Of a stretch of DNA of 32,158 nt, positions 9,240-16,729 are shown piece after piece. How positions within the stretch are numbered: the first letter of the stretch is position 1; each line of letters starts with the position of its first letter. The stretch is from contig NZ_QGKR01000132.1 of NCBI RefSeq assembly GCF_003172955.1, positions 1 to 32,158 on the forward strand, given 5' to 3'. The notes below the pieces were generated by a model. That model did no database searches. It was given only the letters and a program-made list of their open reading frames with translations, and had not been told where the DNA came from. A program made the translations under genes and the position numbers. Origin of the DNA: Micromonospora acroterricola (GTDB lineage: Bacteria; Actinomycetota; Actinomycetes; Mycobacteriales; Micromonosporaceae).

Positions 9240-9245
9240 GGTTCT

Positions 9246-9267
9246 CCCGGGTCTGTGCTGACCTGGG
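9246..9267 (-). promoter_or_regulatory. Hairpin able to cover the leader-peptide ribosome binding site
   Basis: On the minus strand CCCAGGTC can pair with GACCCGGG (8 positions, one A-C mismatch) around a 6-nt loop. The 3' arm ends in the GGG of the leader's GGGAG ribosome binding site. It lies 5 nt after the riboswitch, so it is a plausible translation-control switch. Confidence 0.45.
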
Positions 9268-9272
9268 TGCCA

Positions 9273-9383
9273 GGCCACGCTTGCACCGACGTCGTGCCGG
9301 TGCCTGGTCTTCACCCGGGGCACCCCACCGCGGAGGAGGGTTGCCGGCCAGCGAGCCGGGGCTTCGCGCTGGCGCTCATGACC
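9273..9383 (-). ncRNA. SAM-IV riboswitch
   Basis: The minus strand begins GGTCATGAGCGCCAGCG, continues with GCCCCGGCTCGCTGGCC, GGCAACCCTCC, GCGGTGGGGTGCCCCGGGTG and AAGACCAGG, then a variable hairpin (GCACCG/CGGTGC) and GCAAGCGTGG. This matches the SAM-IV aptamer of actinomycetes nearly base for base as I remember it, including the closing GGTC/GACC pair, the GGCAACCC core shared with SAM-I and the 3' GCAAGCG segment. It should bind S-adenosylmethionine and lower expression of the sulfur amino-acid importer when SAM is plentiful. CCAGGC (9302-9307) can also pair with GCCTGG (9271-9276), a possible alternative fold. An ORF can be drawn through this stretch but is not coding. Confidence 0.92.
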
Positions 9384-9390
9384 TGCGCCG

Positions 9391-9421
9391 AGGCTAGCAG
9401 CCGGGGGAGGTGGATCGTCCA
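9391..9421 (-). promoter_or_regulatory. Probable promoter of the SAM-IV-controlled operon
   Basis: A -10-like TAGCCT (9391-9396, minus strand) lies 7 nt before the first base of the riboswitch, so transcription would start almost at the aptamer. A weak -35-like TGGACG lies 19 nt further upstream (9416-9421). The spacing is slightly long, so the -35 is uncertain. Confidence 0.45.
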
Positions 9422-9465
9422 GTCGCTATGACCACCCTCACCGTCCGCGACGGGCGTCCGGCGGA

Positions 9466-11418
9466 TCAGCTGGCGTGTACGTGCGGTCGGCGGCGCGGGT
9501 CGGGCTCCTGCCGGCGAAGGATCTCGCGGGTGACCGGGGCGATCTCGCCGTGGCCGAACGCCAGGTAGCGCAGGAAGTTCCCGCCCGGGTTGCCCTCGGT
9601 CCACTGGAAGTAGATGTGCGGGCACCGCCCGGCGCGGTCGCGGATCTCCAGCAGCAGGGCGGCCACCGCGCTGGGCACCGAGGAGCTCGCCAGGCTCAGC
9701 ACCGGGTACCGGTCGTGCTCCACGCTGCCGCGTATCAGCAGCTCGGTCTCGAAGTCCGACGGGTCGGTGACCGTCACCTCGACGAAGATCACGGCGCTGT
9801 CGGCGGGGAAGTCGTTGTCCGCGACGGTCTGGGCGAGCTTGTCGCGGTACTCCGCGGGGGCCCGGCTGGCCGGCTCGTGTGCGATGAGGCGGATGCGGCG
9901 CCCGGCGTACTCGTCGATCAGCCGGCTGGCCTCGGGGTCGAGCTCGATCCGGTCGACCCGCAACTCGAAGGCCCGCATCAGCCGGGACAGCACCGACACC
10001 ACGATGATCCCGCCGATGAAGCAGGCCGCGATCTTCACGCCGTCGGGACGTTCCACCACGTTCGCCGCCGTGGTGTAGACGAAGGCCGTCGCGATGATCC
10101 CGAACGCGACCGTGCGGCCGTGCTGGCGGCGGCGTCGCGCCGCGAGGGTCACCGCCGTCGACGCCGAGGTGATCAACACCAGGACCCCGGTGGCGTACGC
10201 GCCGCCCTGCGCGTCCACGCTCGCCCCGAAGACGACCGTGATCAGGAACGCCACCGAGGTGAAGACCAGCACCAGCGGCCGGACGGCCCGGGCCCAGGTC
10301 GGCGCCATGCCGTAGCGGGGCAGGTAGCGGGGTACGAGGTTGAGCAGCCCGGCCATCGCCGAGGCCCCCGCGAACCAGAGGATGGCGATGGTGGACATGT
10401 CGTAGACCGTGCCGAACACCTCGCCGAGGTACTCGTGCGCCAGGTAGGCCAGGGCCCGACCGTTCGCCGGCCCGCCCGGCTCGAACGCCTCGGGCGGGAT
10501 CAGGATGGTGGTGGTGATGCTGCTGGTGACCAGGAAGACACTCATGATCACGGCGGCGGTGGTGAGGAGCCGACGGGCGCCTCGGATGCGGCCCAGCGGC
10601 CGGTCCTCGGAGTCCTGCCGGTCCCCCCGGATGTGCGGCATCACCGCCACCCCGGTCTCGAAGCCGGACAGGCCCAGCGCCAACTTCGGGAACACCAGCA
10701 GCGCGAGCCCGACCACCAGCAGGGGATCGCCGTGGCTGGTGGTCAGCGCCGTGCTCCAGTCCTCGACCGCGCTCGGGTGCGTCACCACTCGCCACAGCCC
10801 GTCGGCGATGACCACCGCGTTCAGTGTCAGGTAGACCGCGACCAGGACGACGGCGATCCCGATGGCCTCGCCGAAACCCTTGAGGAACACCGCGCCCAGC
10901 AGCGCCACCAGCAGCAGCGTGAGCGCGACCTCGTGGCCCTTGAGCACGCTGGGCAGGAACGGGTTCTCGTCGATGTGCGCGGTCGCGTCGGCCGCCGAGA
11001 GGGTGATGGTGATGATGAAGTCGGTGGCCGCGAAACCGAGCAGCACCAACACGAACAGCTTGCCGGGCCAGAAGCTCAGCAGGCGTACCAGCATCGCGAT
11101 GGAGCCCTCACCGTGCGGGCTCTCCACCGCCACCCGCCGGTAGACCGGCAGCGCGCCCAGCAGCGTCACCAGCACCAGCACCAGGGTCGCCACCGGCGAG
11201 AGCGCGCCCGCGGCCAGCGCCGCGATGCCCGGCTGGTAACCGAGCGTCGAGAAGTAGTCGACACCGGTCAGGCACATCACCTTCCACCAGGGATGATGCC
11301 GGTGCTCCGGTGGGCGGGCGTGCGGGCCGTGCCGCTGGACCGCCTGCTCCGAACCGCTGTCGAACAGCCAACGCCGTAGCCGAGCGGTCCGGCGGCCGGC
11401 GCGCCTGTCGACCTCCAT
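9466..11418 (-). CDS. APC-family amino-acid permease with cytoplasmic C-terminal domain
   Basis: 650 aa from ATG at 11418, with GGGGGA about 8 nt upstream. After a basic N-terminal stretch of about 45 residues, roughly 12 transmembrane helices follow (from [25 protein letters not shown] to [19 protein letters not shown]). [16 protein letters not shown] resembles the APC helix-6 region. The last ~180 residues form a soluble domain after the final helix ([18 protein letters not shown] onward). This architecture is common in actinobacterial APC permeases; the substrate, an amino acid or other small cation, is unknown. It is divergent from the CorA gene, with 228 nt between the starts. It is not part of the riboswitch-controlled operon, which starts downstream of it on the same strand. 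Confidence 0.88.
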   Translation of the reverse strand: MEVDRRAGRRTARLRRWLFDSGSEQAVQRHGPHARPPEHRHHPWWKVMCLTGVDYFSTLGYQPGIAALAAGALSPVATLVLVLVTLLGALPVYRRVAVESPHGEGSIAMLVRLLSFWPGKLFVLVLLGFAATDFIITITLSAADATAHIDENPFLPSVLKGHEVALTLLLVALLGAVFLKGFGEAIGIAVVLVAVYLTLNAVVIADGLWRVVTHPSAVEDWSTALTTSHGDPLLVVGLALLVFPKLALGLSGFETGVAVMPHIRGDRQDSEDRPLGRIRGARRLLTTAAVIMSVFLVTSSITTTILIPPEAFEPGGPANGRALAYLAHEYLGEVFGTVYDMSTIAILWFAGASAMAGLLNLVPRYLPRYGMAPTWARAVRPLVLVFTSVAFLITVVFGASVDAQGGAYATGVLVLITSASTAVTLAARRRRQHGRTVAFGIIATAFVYTTAANVVERPDGVKIAACFIGGIIVVSVLSRLMRAFELRVDRIELDPEASRLIDEYAGRRIRLIAHEPASRAPAEYRDKLAQTVADNDFPADSAVIFVEVTVTDPSDFETELLIRGSVEHDRYPVLSLASSSVPSAVAALLLEIRDRAGRCPHIYFQWTEGNPGGNFLRYLAFGHGEIAPVTREILRRQEPDPRRRPHVHAS

Positions 11419-11646
11419 CGGCGCTTCCCCCGTCGTCCGCCCACGGTCACCGCGAGTATCCGCCCGGAGGCCGGTGCCCGTCCGCCGGTGCGGGGAACAC
11501 GCCCCGACCGGGCTGGCCGCCGGGCGGCGCCTCGGAGGGTTTCGGGCTGTGGGCACGGGGGAAGCAGCGCGTCCCGGCGTCCCGCCCGACGACCCCCGGA
11601 CGGTTCGGGCAGCCGCCGGAGCGTGCGTCCGCGGAGGGAGCGGGTC
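11419..11646. other. Divergent intergenic region, APC permease / CorA
   Basis: 228 nt holding the promoters of two divergent transporter genes. I checked for an Mg2+-responsive M-box or a c-di-AMP (ydaO-type) riboswitch and recognised neither. Short GC-rich inverted repeats are present but none stands out. Confidence 0.4.
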
Positions 11647-12777
11647 ATGGTCGGCGGCCGTCGGTTCCGCCCGGGCGACGGCTTCGGCCGCCAGCTCGAC
11701 GAGCACGAGATCCGCGTCGGCGAGCCGCCGCAGAACGAGCCCACGACACCGCCCACCGGCGGCCTGATCGACAGCGCCGTCTACATCCGTGGACACCGGT
11801 TCGCGTCGCCGGCCGGCCTCGCCGAGACGTACCGCTGCCTGCAGGAGCAGGACGACGCGATGGCCTGGATCGGGCTGTACCGGCCCGACATCGACCAGAT
11901 CACCTCGCTGGCCCGGGAGTTCCGGCTGCACGACCTGGCGGTGGAGGACGCGATCAACGCCCACCAGCGGCCCAAGCTGGAACGGTACGGGCACACGCTC
12001 TTCGTGGTGCTGCGCGCCGCCAGCTACGACGACCAGCGCGAGGAGGTCGAGTTCTCCGAGCTGCACCTGTTCATCGGGCCCGGCTTCGTGGTCACCGTCC
12101 GGCACGGTGAGGCGCCGGACCTGGCCGCCGTGCGGCGGCGGATGGAGGCCGACGCGCAGATGCTCGCCCAGGGCCCGGAGGCGGTCCTGTACGCGATCCT
12201 CGACCAGGTGGTCGACGGTTACGCGCCGGTGGTGGCCGGGCTGGAGAACGACATCGACGAGATCGAGACCGAGGTCTTCGGCGGCGATCCCAACGCCAGC
12301 CGGCGGATCTACGGGCTCAGCCGGGAGGTCATCCAGTTCCAGCGGGCCGCCCGCCCGCTGCTCGCCGTGCTCGACGCGCTGGCTGCCGGCGCCGGCAACT
12401 ACGGGACGGACGAGGAGCTGCGGCGCTACCTGCGGGACGTGACGGACCACCTCACGCAGGTGGTGGAACGGGTGGACGGTTTCCGGCACCTGCTGCAGAA
12501 CATCCTCACCGTCAACGCCACGCTCGTCTCGCAACAGCAGAACGAGGAGATGCGCAGCCTCACCGCCGCCAGCTACGCGCAGAACGAGGAGCTGAAGAAG
12601 GTGTCGTCCTGGGCGGCGATCCTGTTCGCGCCCACGCTGATCGGCACCGTGTACGGGATGAACTTCGTCCACATGCCGGAGCTGAACTGGCGCTACGGCT
12701 ACCTGTTCGCGCTGCTGCTGATGGGGCTGGTCTGCGGCAGCCTCTACCTGATCTTCAAGCGGCGCGGCTGGCTGTGA
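11647..12777 (+). CDS. corA: CorA-family magnesium/cobalt transport protein
   Basis: 376 aa from ATG at 11647, with GGAGGGAG about 8 nt upstream; the open frame further upstream is Arg-rich and non-coding in character. The long N-terminal cytoplasmic domain (to about residue 310) includes [29 protein letters not shown] and [19 protein letters not shown], both typical of CorA. A long stalk helix follows, then two transmembrane helices with the selectivity signature YGMN in [19 protein letters not shown], ending in a basic FKRRGWL tail. It should form a pentameric Mg2+ (Co2+/Ni2+) channel in the cytoplasmic membrane. Confidence 0.95.
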   Translation: MVGGRRFRPGDGFGRQLDEHEIRVGEPPQNEPTTPPTGGLIDSAVYIRGHRFASPAGLAETYRCLQEQDDAMAWIGLYRPDIDQITSLAREFRLHDLAVEDAINAHQRPKLERYGHTLFVVLRAASYDDQREEVEFSELHLFIGPGFVVTVRHGEAPDLAAVRRRMEADAQMLAQGPEAVLYAILDQVVDGYAPVVAGLENDIDEIETEVFGGDPNASRRIYGLSREVIQFQRAARPLLAVLDALAAGAGNYGTDEELRRYLRDVTDHLTQVVERVDGFRHLLQNILTVNATLVSQQQNEEMRSLTAASYAQNEELKKVSSWAAILFAPTLIGTVYGMNFVHMPELNWRYGYLFALLLMGLVCGSLYLIFKRRGWL

Positions 12778-12787
12778 CCGTCGAGGG

Positions 12788-12973
12788 TCACTCGATGCCG
12801 CGCAGGATGTGCCGCTCGTCCTCGCTGTCGTCGTCGCCCGCGCCGATCCTGCCGAGCAGCACGGCGGCGGCCCAGATGGTCAGGGGCGTGGCGGCCCCGG
12901 TCATGCCGCCGCCGGTCCGGTCGTCCCGGGTCTGGCTCCGCTCCGTGCGCGGTGGCCTGCGCTGAGCCTGCAT
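12788..12973 (-). CDS. Small hypothetical membrane protein (61 aa)
   Basis: ORF from ATG at 12973 with GAGGAGAGG about 8 nt upstream. The N-terminus is basic and hydrophilic ([18 protein letters not shown]). One likely membrane helix follows ([21 protein letters not shown]), then an acidic tail ([15 protein letters not shown]). It converges on corA with 10 nt between stops. An internal ATG gives a 38-aa version. No known family; the good ribosome binding site and the helix-plus-acidic-tail layout argue for a real gene. Confidence 0.5.
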   Translation of the reverse strand: MQAQRRPPRTERSQTRDDRTGGGMTGAATPLTIWAAAVLLGRIGAGDDDSEDERHILRGIE

Positions 12974-13156
12974 GGGCACTGCCTCTCCTCGTCGACGCCG
13001 CCTCCGCGGCGCGGCGTGCACCCGCGCCGCCGGCCGGGCCACCCGCGTGTCAGGCAGGTCGCCGCCGGTACAGCAGCCATCTCGCACCATCGCACGCCCG
13101 GCGTCGTTCGCACCCCTTGTTTTCGGTTTCCCGACTGTCGCCGCCCCCTGGGACGC
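12974..13156. other. Intergenic region between two small minus-strand genes
   Basis: 183 nt. It includes a less GC-rich patch (around 13115-13135, cttgttttcggtttcccg) that may be part of the promoter for the 61-aa gene. No clear hairpin or further gene. Confidence 0.3.
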
Positions 13157-13327
13157 TCACCAGCGGTGCAGCTGCGCCCAGGCGGCGGCGTGGGCCCACG
13201 CCAGCGCTCGGCGGCGTGCCGCGGACCGTCCGACATCGGGATCGACGCGCTTGTCGCTGGGCCTGCGCCCCACCAGCGCGAGTAGGTCCAGCCCTCGCCG
13301 CCGTCGCCGATCGACACCGTCCCGCAT
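13157..13327 (-). CDS. Small basic hypothetical protein (56 aa)
   Basis: ATG at 13327 is preceded by a near-perfect AGGAGG 7 nt upstream, the strongest ribosome binding site in this part of the window. The product is Arg-rich with a hydrophobic patch (MRDGVDRRRRRGLDLLALVGRR) and ends with a helix rich in Ala/Trp (RRRALAWAHAAAWAQLHRW). No family recognised. It is read from the opposite strand to the DGPF/sigma operon, whose promoter must lie in the 182 nt between them. Confidence 0.45.
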   Translation of the reverse strand: MRDGVDRRRRRGLDLLALVGRRPSDKRVDPDVGRSAARRRALAWAHAAAWAQLHRW

Positions 13328-13509
13328 GATCGCCTCCTCTCCCCAGCCCGCCCGGTGCGGGCCTTCCACGGGGACGACGGAGCTGTCGCGTCGATTCCGA
13401 CATCGCCCGGTGACGCGCGTGTCCTGATCGGCGGTGTCGCTCCGACGTCTCTGTGGGCGCTCGGACGAGGCTTGTGCGACGGTCGTGAAGGGCCAGGAGA
13501 GGGTGAACG

Positions 13510-13872
13510 ATGAAGTACCTGTTGTTGATCTACAGCTCGCCAGCGACGTGGCAGGCCCTGCCGGGCCGGCAACGGGAGGAGATGGCGCGCGAGCACGCGG
13601 CCCTGGTCGACGAGTTGGTCGCCTCCGGGGAGTACCTCGGGGGAAACGCACTCGCGGACGCACTGCACAGTCGGGTGGTCCGGGTCCGGGACGGCGCCCG
13701 CAGCGTCACCGACGGCCCGTACGCCGAGGTGAAGGAGCAGTTGGCCGGATACGACCTGGTGGACTGCGACAGCCTCGAGCGGGCCACCGAGATCGCCGCC
13801 CGGCTGCCGGAGGCGAGCCTGTTCGCGGTGGAGGTCCGCCCGGTGATGCAGCTGAACGGAATGGAGATGTGA
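13510..13872 (+). CDS. DGPF/YCII-related domain protein
   Basis: 120 aa, a complete YCII-like (DGPF-type) domain: MKYLLLIYSSPATW at the start, a His in AREHAALVDELVASGEYLGG and the signature TDGPYAEVKEQLAGYDLVDC. These small alpha/beta proteins are related to the muconolactone isomerase fold and are the standing genetic partners of ECF42 sigma factors; their biochemical role is unresolved. AGGAGAGGG about 8 nt upstream supports the start. Its stop overlaps the sigma-factor start by 4 nt (GTGA), so the two are translated together. Confidence 0.93.
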   Translation: MKYLLLIYSSPATWQALPGRQREEMAREHAALVDELVASGEYLGGNALADALHSRVVRVRDGARSVTDGPYAEVKEQLAGYDLVDCDSLERATEIAARLPEASLFAVEVRPVMQLNGMEM

Positions 13873-15107
13873 GCACCGACGGCCTGGTCGAGATGCTGCG
13901 CCGGCTGGCGCCGCAGGTTCTCGGCGCGCTGGCCCGGAACGGGGCGGGGTTCGCCGCCGCCGAGGACGCGGTCCAGGAGGCGCTGTTGGCGGCCGCGCAG
14001 CGCTGGCCGGTCGAGGGCCTGCCCCGCAACCCGCAGGGGTGGCTGATCACTGTGGCGTCCCGGCGGTTGACCGACCAGCACCGCGCCGACGCGGCCCGGG
14101 CTCGCCGCGAGGCGGCGGCCGTGGCGCTGACCCCGGCCGACCACCTCGTTGCCCCGCCGGCGGACGCGCAGCCGGTCGTCGTGGACGACGACACGCTGAC
14201 CCTGCTGTTTCTCTGCTGCCACCCGGCGCTGACACCTCCCTCGCAGGTGGCACTGACCCTGCGCGCCGTCGGCGGGTTGACCACCGCGGAGGTCGCCCGG
14301 GCCTTCCTGGTCCCGGAGGCGAGCATGTCCCGGCGAATCAGCCGGGCCAAGCAGCGGATCCGGGACGCCGGGGGCCGCTTCGGGGTGCTGGCCGAGGCCG
14401 AGCGCCACCAGCGGCTCGACGCGGTCCTCCAGGTCCTCTATCTGATCTTCAACGAGGGCTACACGGCCAGTGCCGGTCCGGCGTTGCACCGCGCCGAGCT
14501 GACCGGCGAGGCGATCCGACTCACCCGGCAGGTCCGCCGGCTGCTACCCGACGACGGCGAGGTGGCCGGGCTGCTGGCCCTCATGCTGCTCACCGAGGCC
14601 CGCCGTCCGGCCCGGACCGGGCCGGACGGCGCCCTGGTGCCGTTGGCCGAGCAGAACCGGCGGCGCTGGCGTGCAGACCTGATCCAGGAGGGCGTCGCGT
14701 TGATCACCGAGACGTTGCCCCGCTCCGTGATCGGCCCGTACCAGATCCAGGCGGCCATCGCCGCGGTGCACGCCGAGGCCGGATGCGCCGCGGAGACCGA
14801 CTGGGCGCAGATCCACGCCCTGTACGAGTTGCTGGAGCGGATCGCCCCCAATCCGATGACCACCCTGAACCGCGCGGTGGCGCTCGCCATGGTGCGCGGG
14901 CCGGACGCCGGGCTGGAACTGGTGGCCACCCTCGACGGCGACCAGCGGCTCGCCGGGCACCACCGGTTCAGCGCGGTCCGCGCCCACCTGCTCGAGCTGG
15001 CCGGGGACCCCGCCGCCGCCCGATCCGGCTACCTGGACGCGGCCCGGCGAAGCACCAGCCTGCCGGAGCGCCGATACCTGGAGGACCGCGCCGCACGACT
15101 CGGTTGA
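13869..15107 (+). CDS. ECF42-type RNA polymerase sigma factor with C-terminal extension
   Basis: 412 aa from GTG at 13869 inside the GTGA overlap with the DGPF gene. Sigma region 2 spans about residues 10-80 (FAAAEDAVQEALLAAAQRWP, then GWLITVASRRLTDQHRAD). Region 4 is about 115-170 (GLTTAEVARAFLVPEASMSRRISRAKQRI), a helix-turn-helix. The remaining ~240 residues are the TPR-like extension of this family, with LIFNEGYTAS and RIAPNPMTTLNRAVALAM. ECF42 factors lack a classic anti-sigma; the extension and the DGPF partner are thought to control them. It directs RNA polymerase to a small regulon, usually including its own operon. No anti-sigma gene is adjacent. Confidence 0.92.
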   Translation: MSTDGLVEMLRRLAPQVLGALARNGAGFAAAEDAVQEALLAAAQRWPVEGLPRNPQGWLITVASRRLTDQHRADAARARREAAAVALTPADHLVAPPADAQPVVVDDDTLTLLFLCCHPALTPPSQVALTLRAVGGLTTAEVARAFLVPEASMSRRISRAKQRIRDAGGRFGVLAEAERHQRLDAVLQVLYLIFNEGYTASAGPALHRAELTGEAIRLTRQVRRLLPDDGEVAGLLALMLLTEARRPARTGPDGALVPLAEQNRRRWRADLIQEGVALITETLPRSVIGPYQIQAAIAAVHAEAGCAAETDWAQIHALYELLERIAPNPMTTLNRAVALAMVRGPDAGLELVATLDGDQRLAGHHRFSAVRAHLLELAGDPAAARSGYLDAARRSTSLPERRYLEDRAARLG

Positions 15108-15151
15108 CCGACGCGGGCCGGCTGGCGGCGGCTGTCGCTCGGCGCGCCGGG

Positions 15152-15667
15152 TCAGGGCAGCGGGTGGGCGATGCCGCGGGCGTGGTCGGTGAGTGCCGCG
15201 CCGACCACGGTCGCGGCCAGCGGCAGCACCTCCAGGCAGCGGCGCACCGCGGCGGCCATCAACGCGTTCGGCACCCGCATGGAGAGCGTGCAGTGCGGCA
15301 CCCAGCGCCCCGGCTGGTAGTGCTCGACCAGGTTGATGCCGGCGGCGGCGAGCCGGTCGTGCACCAGCCGGTGGTGGGCCAGCAGCTCCGGGGTGGGCGT
15401 CGGGCCGAGCCAGAGCACCCGGCCGACGAACTGGCCGGCGTGTTGGAAGTCGAGCCGTAGCGGTGCGGCCACGACCGTGCCGTGGAGCGCCGCGGCGACC
15501 TGCTCGGGGTCGAAGCTGGGCGCGACCGCGAGCGAGAGGTGCGGTCGGTGGCGCTGCTCCAGCAGCGAGCGCATGCTCTGCACGCCCTCGGCCTCCAGCG
15601 CGTCCCAGAGCACCCGGATCCGCCGGGTGGCGTCCCGGTCCAGATACAGCTCCAACGCCGCGACCAC
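15152..15667 (-). CDS. 2'-5' RNA ligase-like 2H phosphoesterase
   Basis: 171 aa. Two H-x-[S/T]-x motifs, His43-Leu-Ser-Leu in RPHLSLAV and His125-Cys-Thr-Leu in PHCTLSM, sit about 80 residues apart, as expected of the 2H phosphoesterase fold. The family acts on 2',3'-cyclic phosphates or 2'-5' linkages in RNA or nucleotides; the substrate of this member is unknown. The start is GTG at 15667 without a strong ribosome binding site, so the N-terminus is less certain. It converges on the sigma-factor gene and is divergent from the DinB gene. Confidence 0.85.
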   Translation of the reverse strand: MVAALELYLDRDATRRIRVLWDALEAEGVQSMRSLLEQRHRPHLSLAVAPSFDPEQVAAALHGTVVAAPLRLDFQHAGQFVGRVLWLGPTPTPELLAHHRLVHDRLAAAGINLVEHYQPGRWVPHCTLSMRVPNALMAAAVRRCLEVLPLAATVVGAALTDHARGIAHPLP

Positions 15668-15741
15668 TTGATCACCGTAGCGGCCGAGGTTTGACGGCCC
15701 GTCCCGGCGGTACCCGATCGGAGAGACCAGGAGGCGTGACC

Positions 15742-16251
15742 GTGGACGTGAGTGAACTGCTGACCGAGGCGTACGACCGCCTGCCCGACCTCGTCCGGGC
15801 GGCGGTCGACGGCCTCAGCCCGGAGCAGCTGGGCCGCCCGCCCGGCCCGGGCGCCAACACCATCGGCTGGCTGGTCTGGCACCTGACCCGCGTTCAGGAC
15901 CACCACGTCGCCGACCTGCTGGACGCCGAGCAGGTCTGGGTGACCGGCGACTGGGCGGGCCGCTTCGGGCTCACCGCCGACCCGGACAACACCGGCTACG
16001 GTCACTCGGCCGCCCAGGTCGCGGCGGTACGGCCGGAGAGCGCCCAGGCCCTGATCGACTACTACGACGCGGTCTCGGCGCGCACCTCGTCGTTCCTGGC
16101 CGACCTGCGCCCGGCGGACCTGGACCGCGTGGTCGACGAGACGTGGGACCCGCCGGTCACCCTCGGCGTCCGGCTGGTCAGCATCGCCGAGGACGACCTG
16201 CAGCACGTCGGCCAGGCCGCCTACGTACGTGGCCTGATCGGCGCCGACTGA
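15742..16251 (+). CDS. DinB-family protein, probable mycothiol transferase
   Basis: 169 aa. GTG codons at 15736, 15742 and 15748 are all in frame; 15742 is chosen because AGGAGG (15729-15734) is then 7 nt away. A four-helix DinB fold is suggested by NTIGWLVWHLTRVQDHHVADLL, with its metal-binding His, and the C-terminal EDDLQHVGQAAYVRGL, with a second conserved His. Actinobacterial members of this fold include mycothiol-dependent enzymes, so a role in thiol-dependent detoxification is possible. The operon ends at a palindrome just downstream. Confidence 0.85.
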   Translation: MDVSELLTEAYDRLPDLVRAAVDGLSPEQLGRPPGPGANTIGWLVWHLTRVQDHHVADLLDAEQVWVTGDWAGRFGLTADPDNTGYGHSAAQVAAVRPESAQALIDYYDAVSARTSSFLADLRPADLDRVVDETWDPPVTLGVRLVSIAEDDLQHVGQAAYVRGLIGAD

Positions 16252-16267
16252 CCGGAGGCCGGCGCCG

Positions 16268-16297
16268 TCACCCCCTTCGGGTGAGGCAGCCTCACCC
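16268..16297. promoter_or_regulatory. Perfect 19-bp palindrome upstream of the SCP2-like/glucosidase pair
   Basis: GGGTGAGGCAGCCTCACCC at 16279-16297 is a perfect inverted repeat around a single central A. Its left arm can instead pair with TCACCC at 16268-16273, giving a mutually exclusive hairpin. It lies 27 nt after the DinB stop and 42 nt before the next start. It may be a repressor operator (length and symmetry fit a TetR-like dimer site), an attenuator or a terminator. Confidence 0.5.
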
Positions 16298-16339
16298 TGC
16301 CGAGGGCGATCCTGCGGGGAAGCGGGGGGAGGGGACCTG

Positions 16340-16729
16340 ATGGGCACGACGGCGGCGCGGTATCTGCAACAACTCGACACTGGTCGGCGCCCAGACCTGC
16401 CGGCGGCCACCTCGGGCACGGTACGGCTCGACGCTCGCGTGGACGGCTGCACCGACCACTGGTACCTGACCATCGCCGACCAGCACGTGCGGGTGACCCG
16501 GTCAGCGGACGACGCGGACCTGGTGGTCCGCGCCGACACTGCGGTCCTCGACGGGTTGGCGCGCGGCGAGACCCACGTGGCGACGGCGCTGCTCCGCAAC
16601 GATCTGACCGTGCGGGGCAACGTGCAGCTGCTGATGCTGCTGCGACGGATCTTTCCCGGGCCGGCCGGCGCCCGCCATCCCCGGGAGCTGGGTCGGGCCG
16701 CGCTGGCCGGGCGGGACGGGCGGTCGTGA
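16340..16729 (+). CDS. SCP2 sterol-binding-domain-like protein
   Basis: 129 aa, ATG at 16340 with GGGGGGAGGGG upstream. The pattern GTVRLDARVDGCTDHWYLTIADQHVRVTRSADDADLVVRADTAVLDGLARGETHVATALLRNDLTVRGNVQLLMLLRRIFPG matches the SCP2 fold: a five-strand sheet with a hydrophobic C-terminal helix after the LTVRGN strand. Such domains bind lipids or other hydrophobic ligands. The last ~20 residues are an Arg/Gly-rich extension. Its stop overlaps the start of the glucosidase gene by 4 nt (GTGA), so the two are probably made together, though the functional link is not obvious. Confidence 0.8.
   Translation: MGTTAARYLQQLDTGRRPDLPAATSGTVRLDARVDGCTDHWYLTIADQHVRVTRSADDADLVVRADTAVLDGLARGETHVATALLRNDLTVRGNVQLLMLLRRIFPGPAGARHPRELGRAALAGRDGRS

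Noticed and set aside
9311..10795. Minus-strand open frame through part of the APC permease and the SAM-IV riboswitch
   Set aside because: Out of frame with the permease, and its end merely translates the structured aptamer RNA.
11419..11646. Possible M-box or ydaO riboswitch between two transporter genes
   Set aside because: No conserved core of either class could be recognised.
13050..13403. 117-codon minus-strand ORF overlapping the 56-aa gene
   Set aside because: Arg/Gly/Ala-rich with no ribosome binding site; the overlapping 56-aa frame has AGGAGG at ideal spacing.
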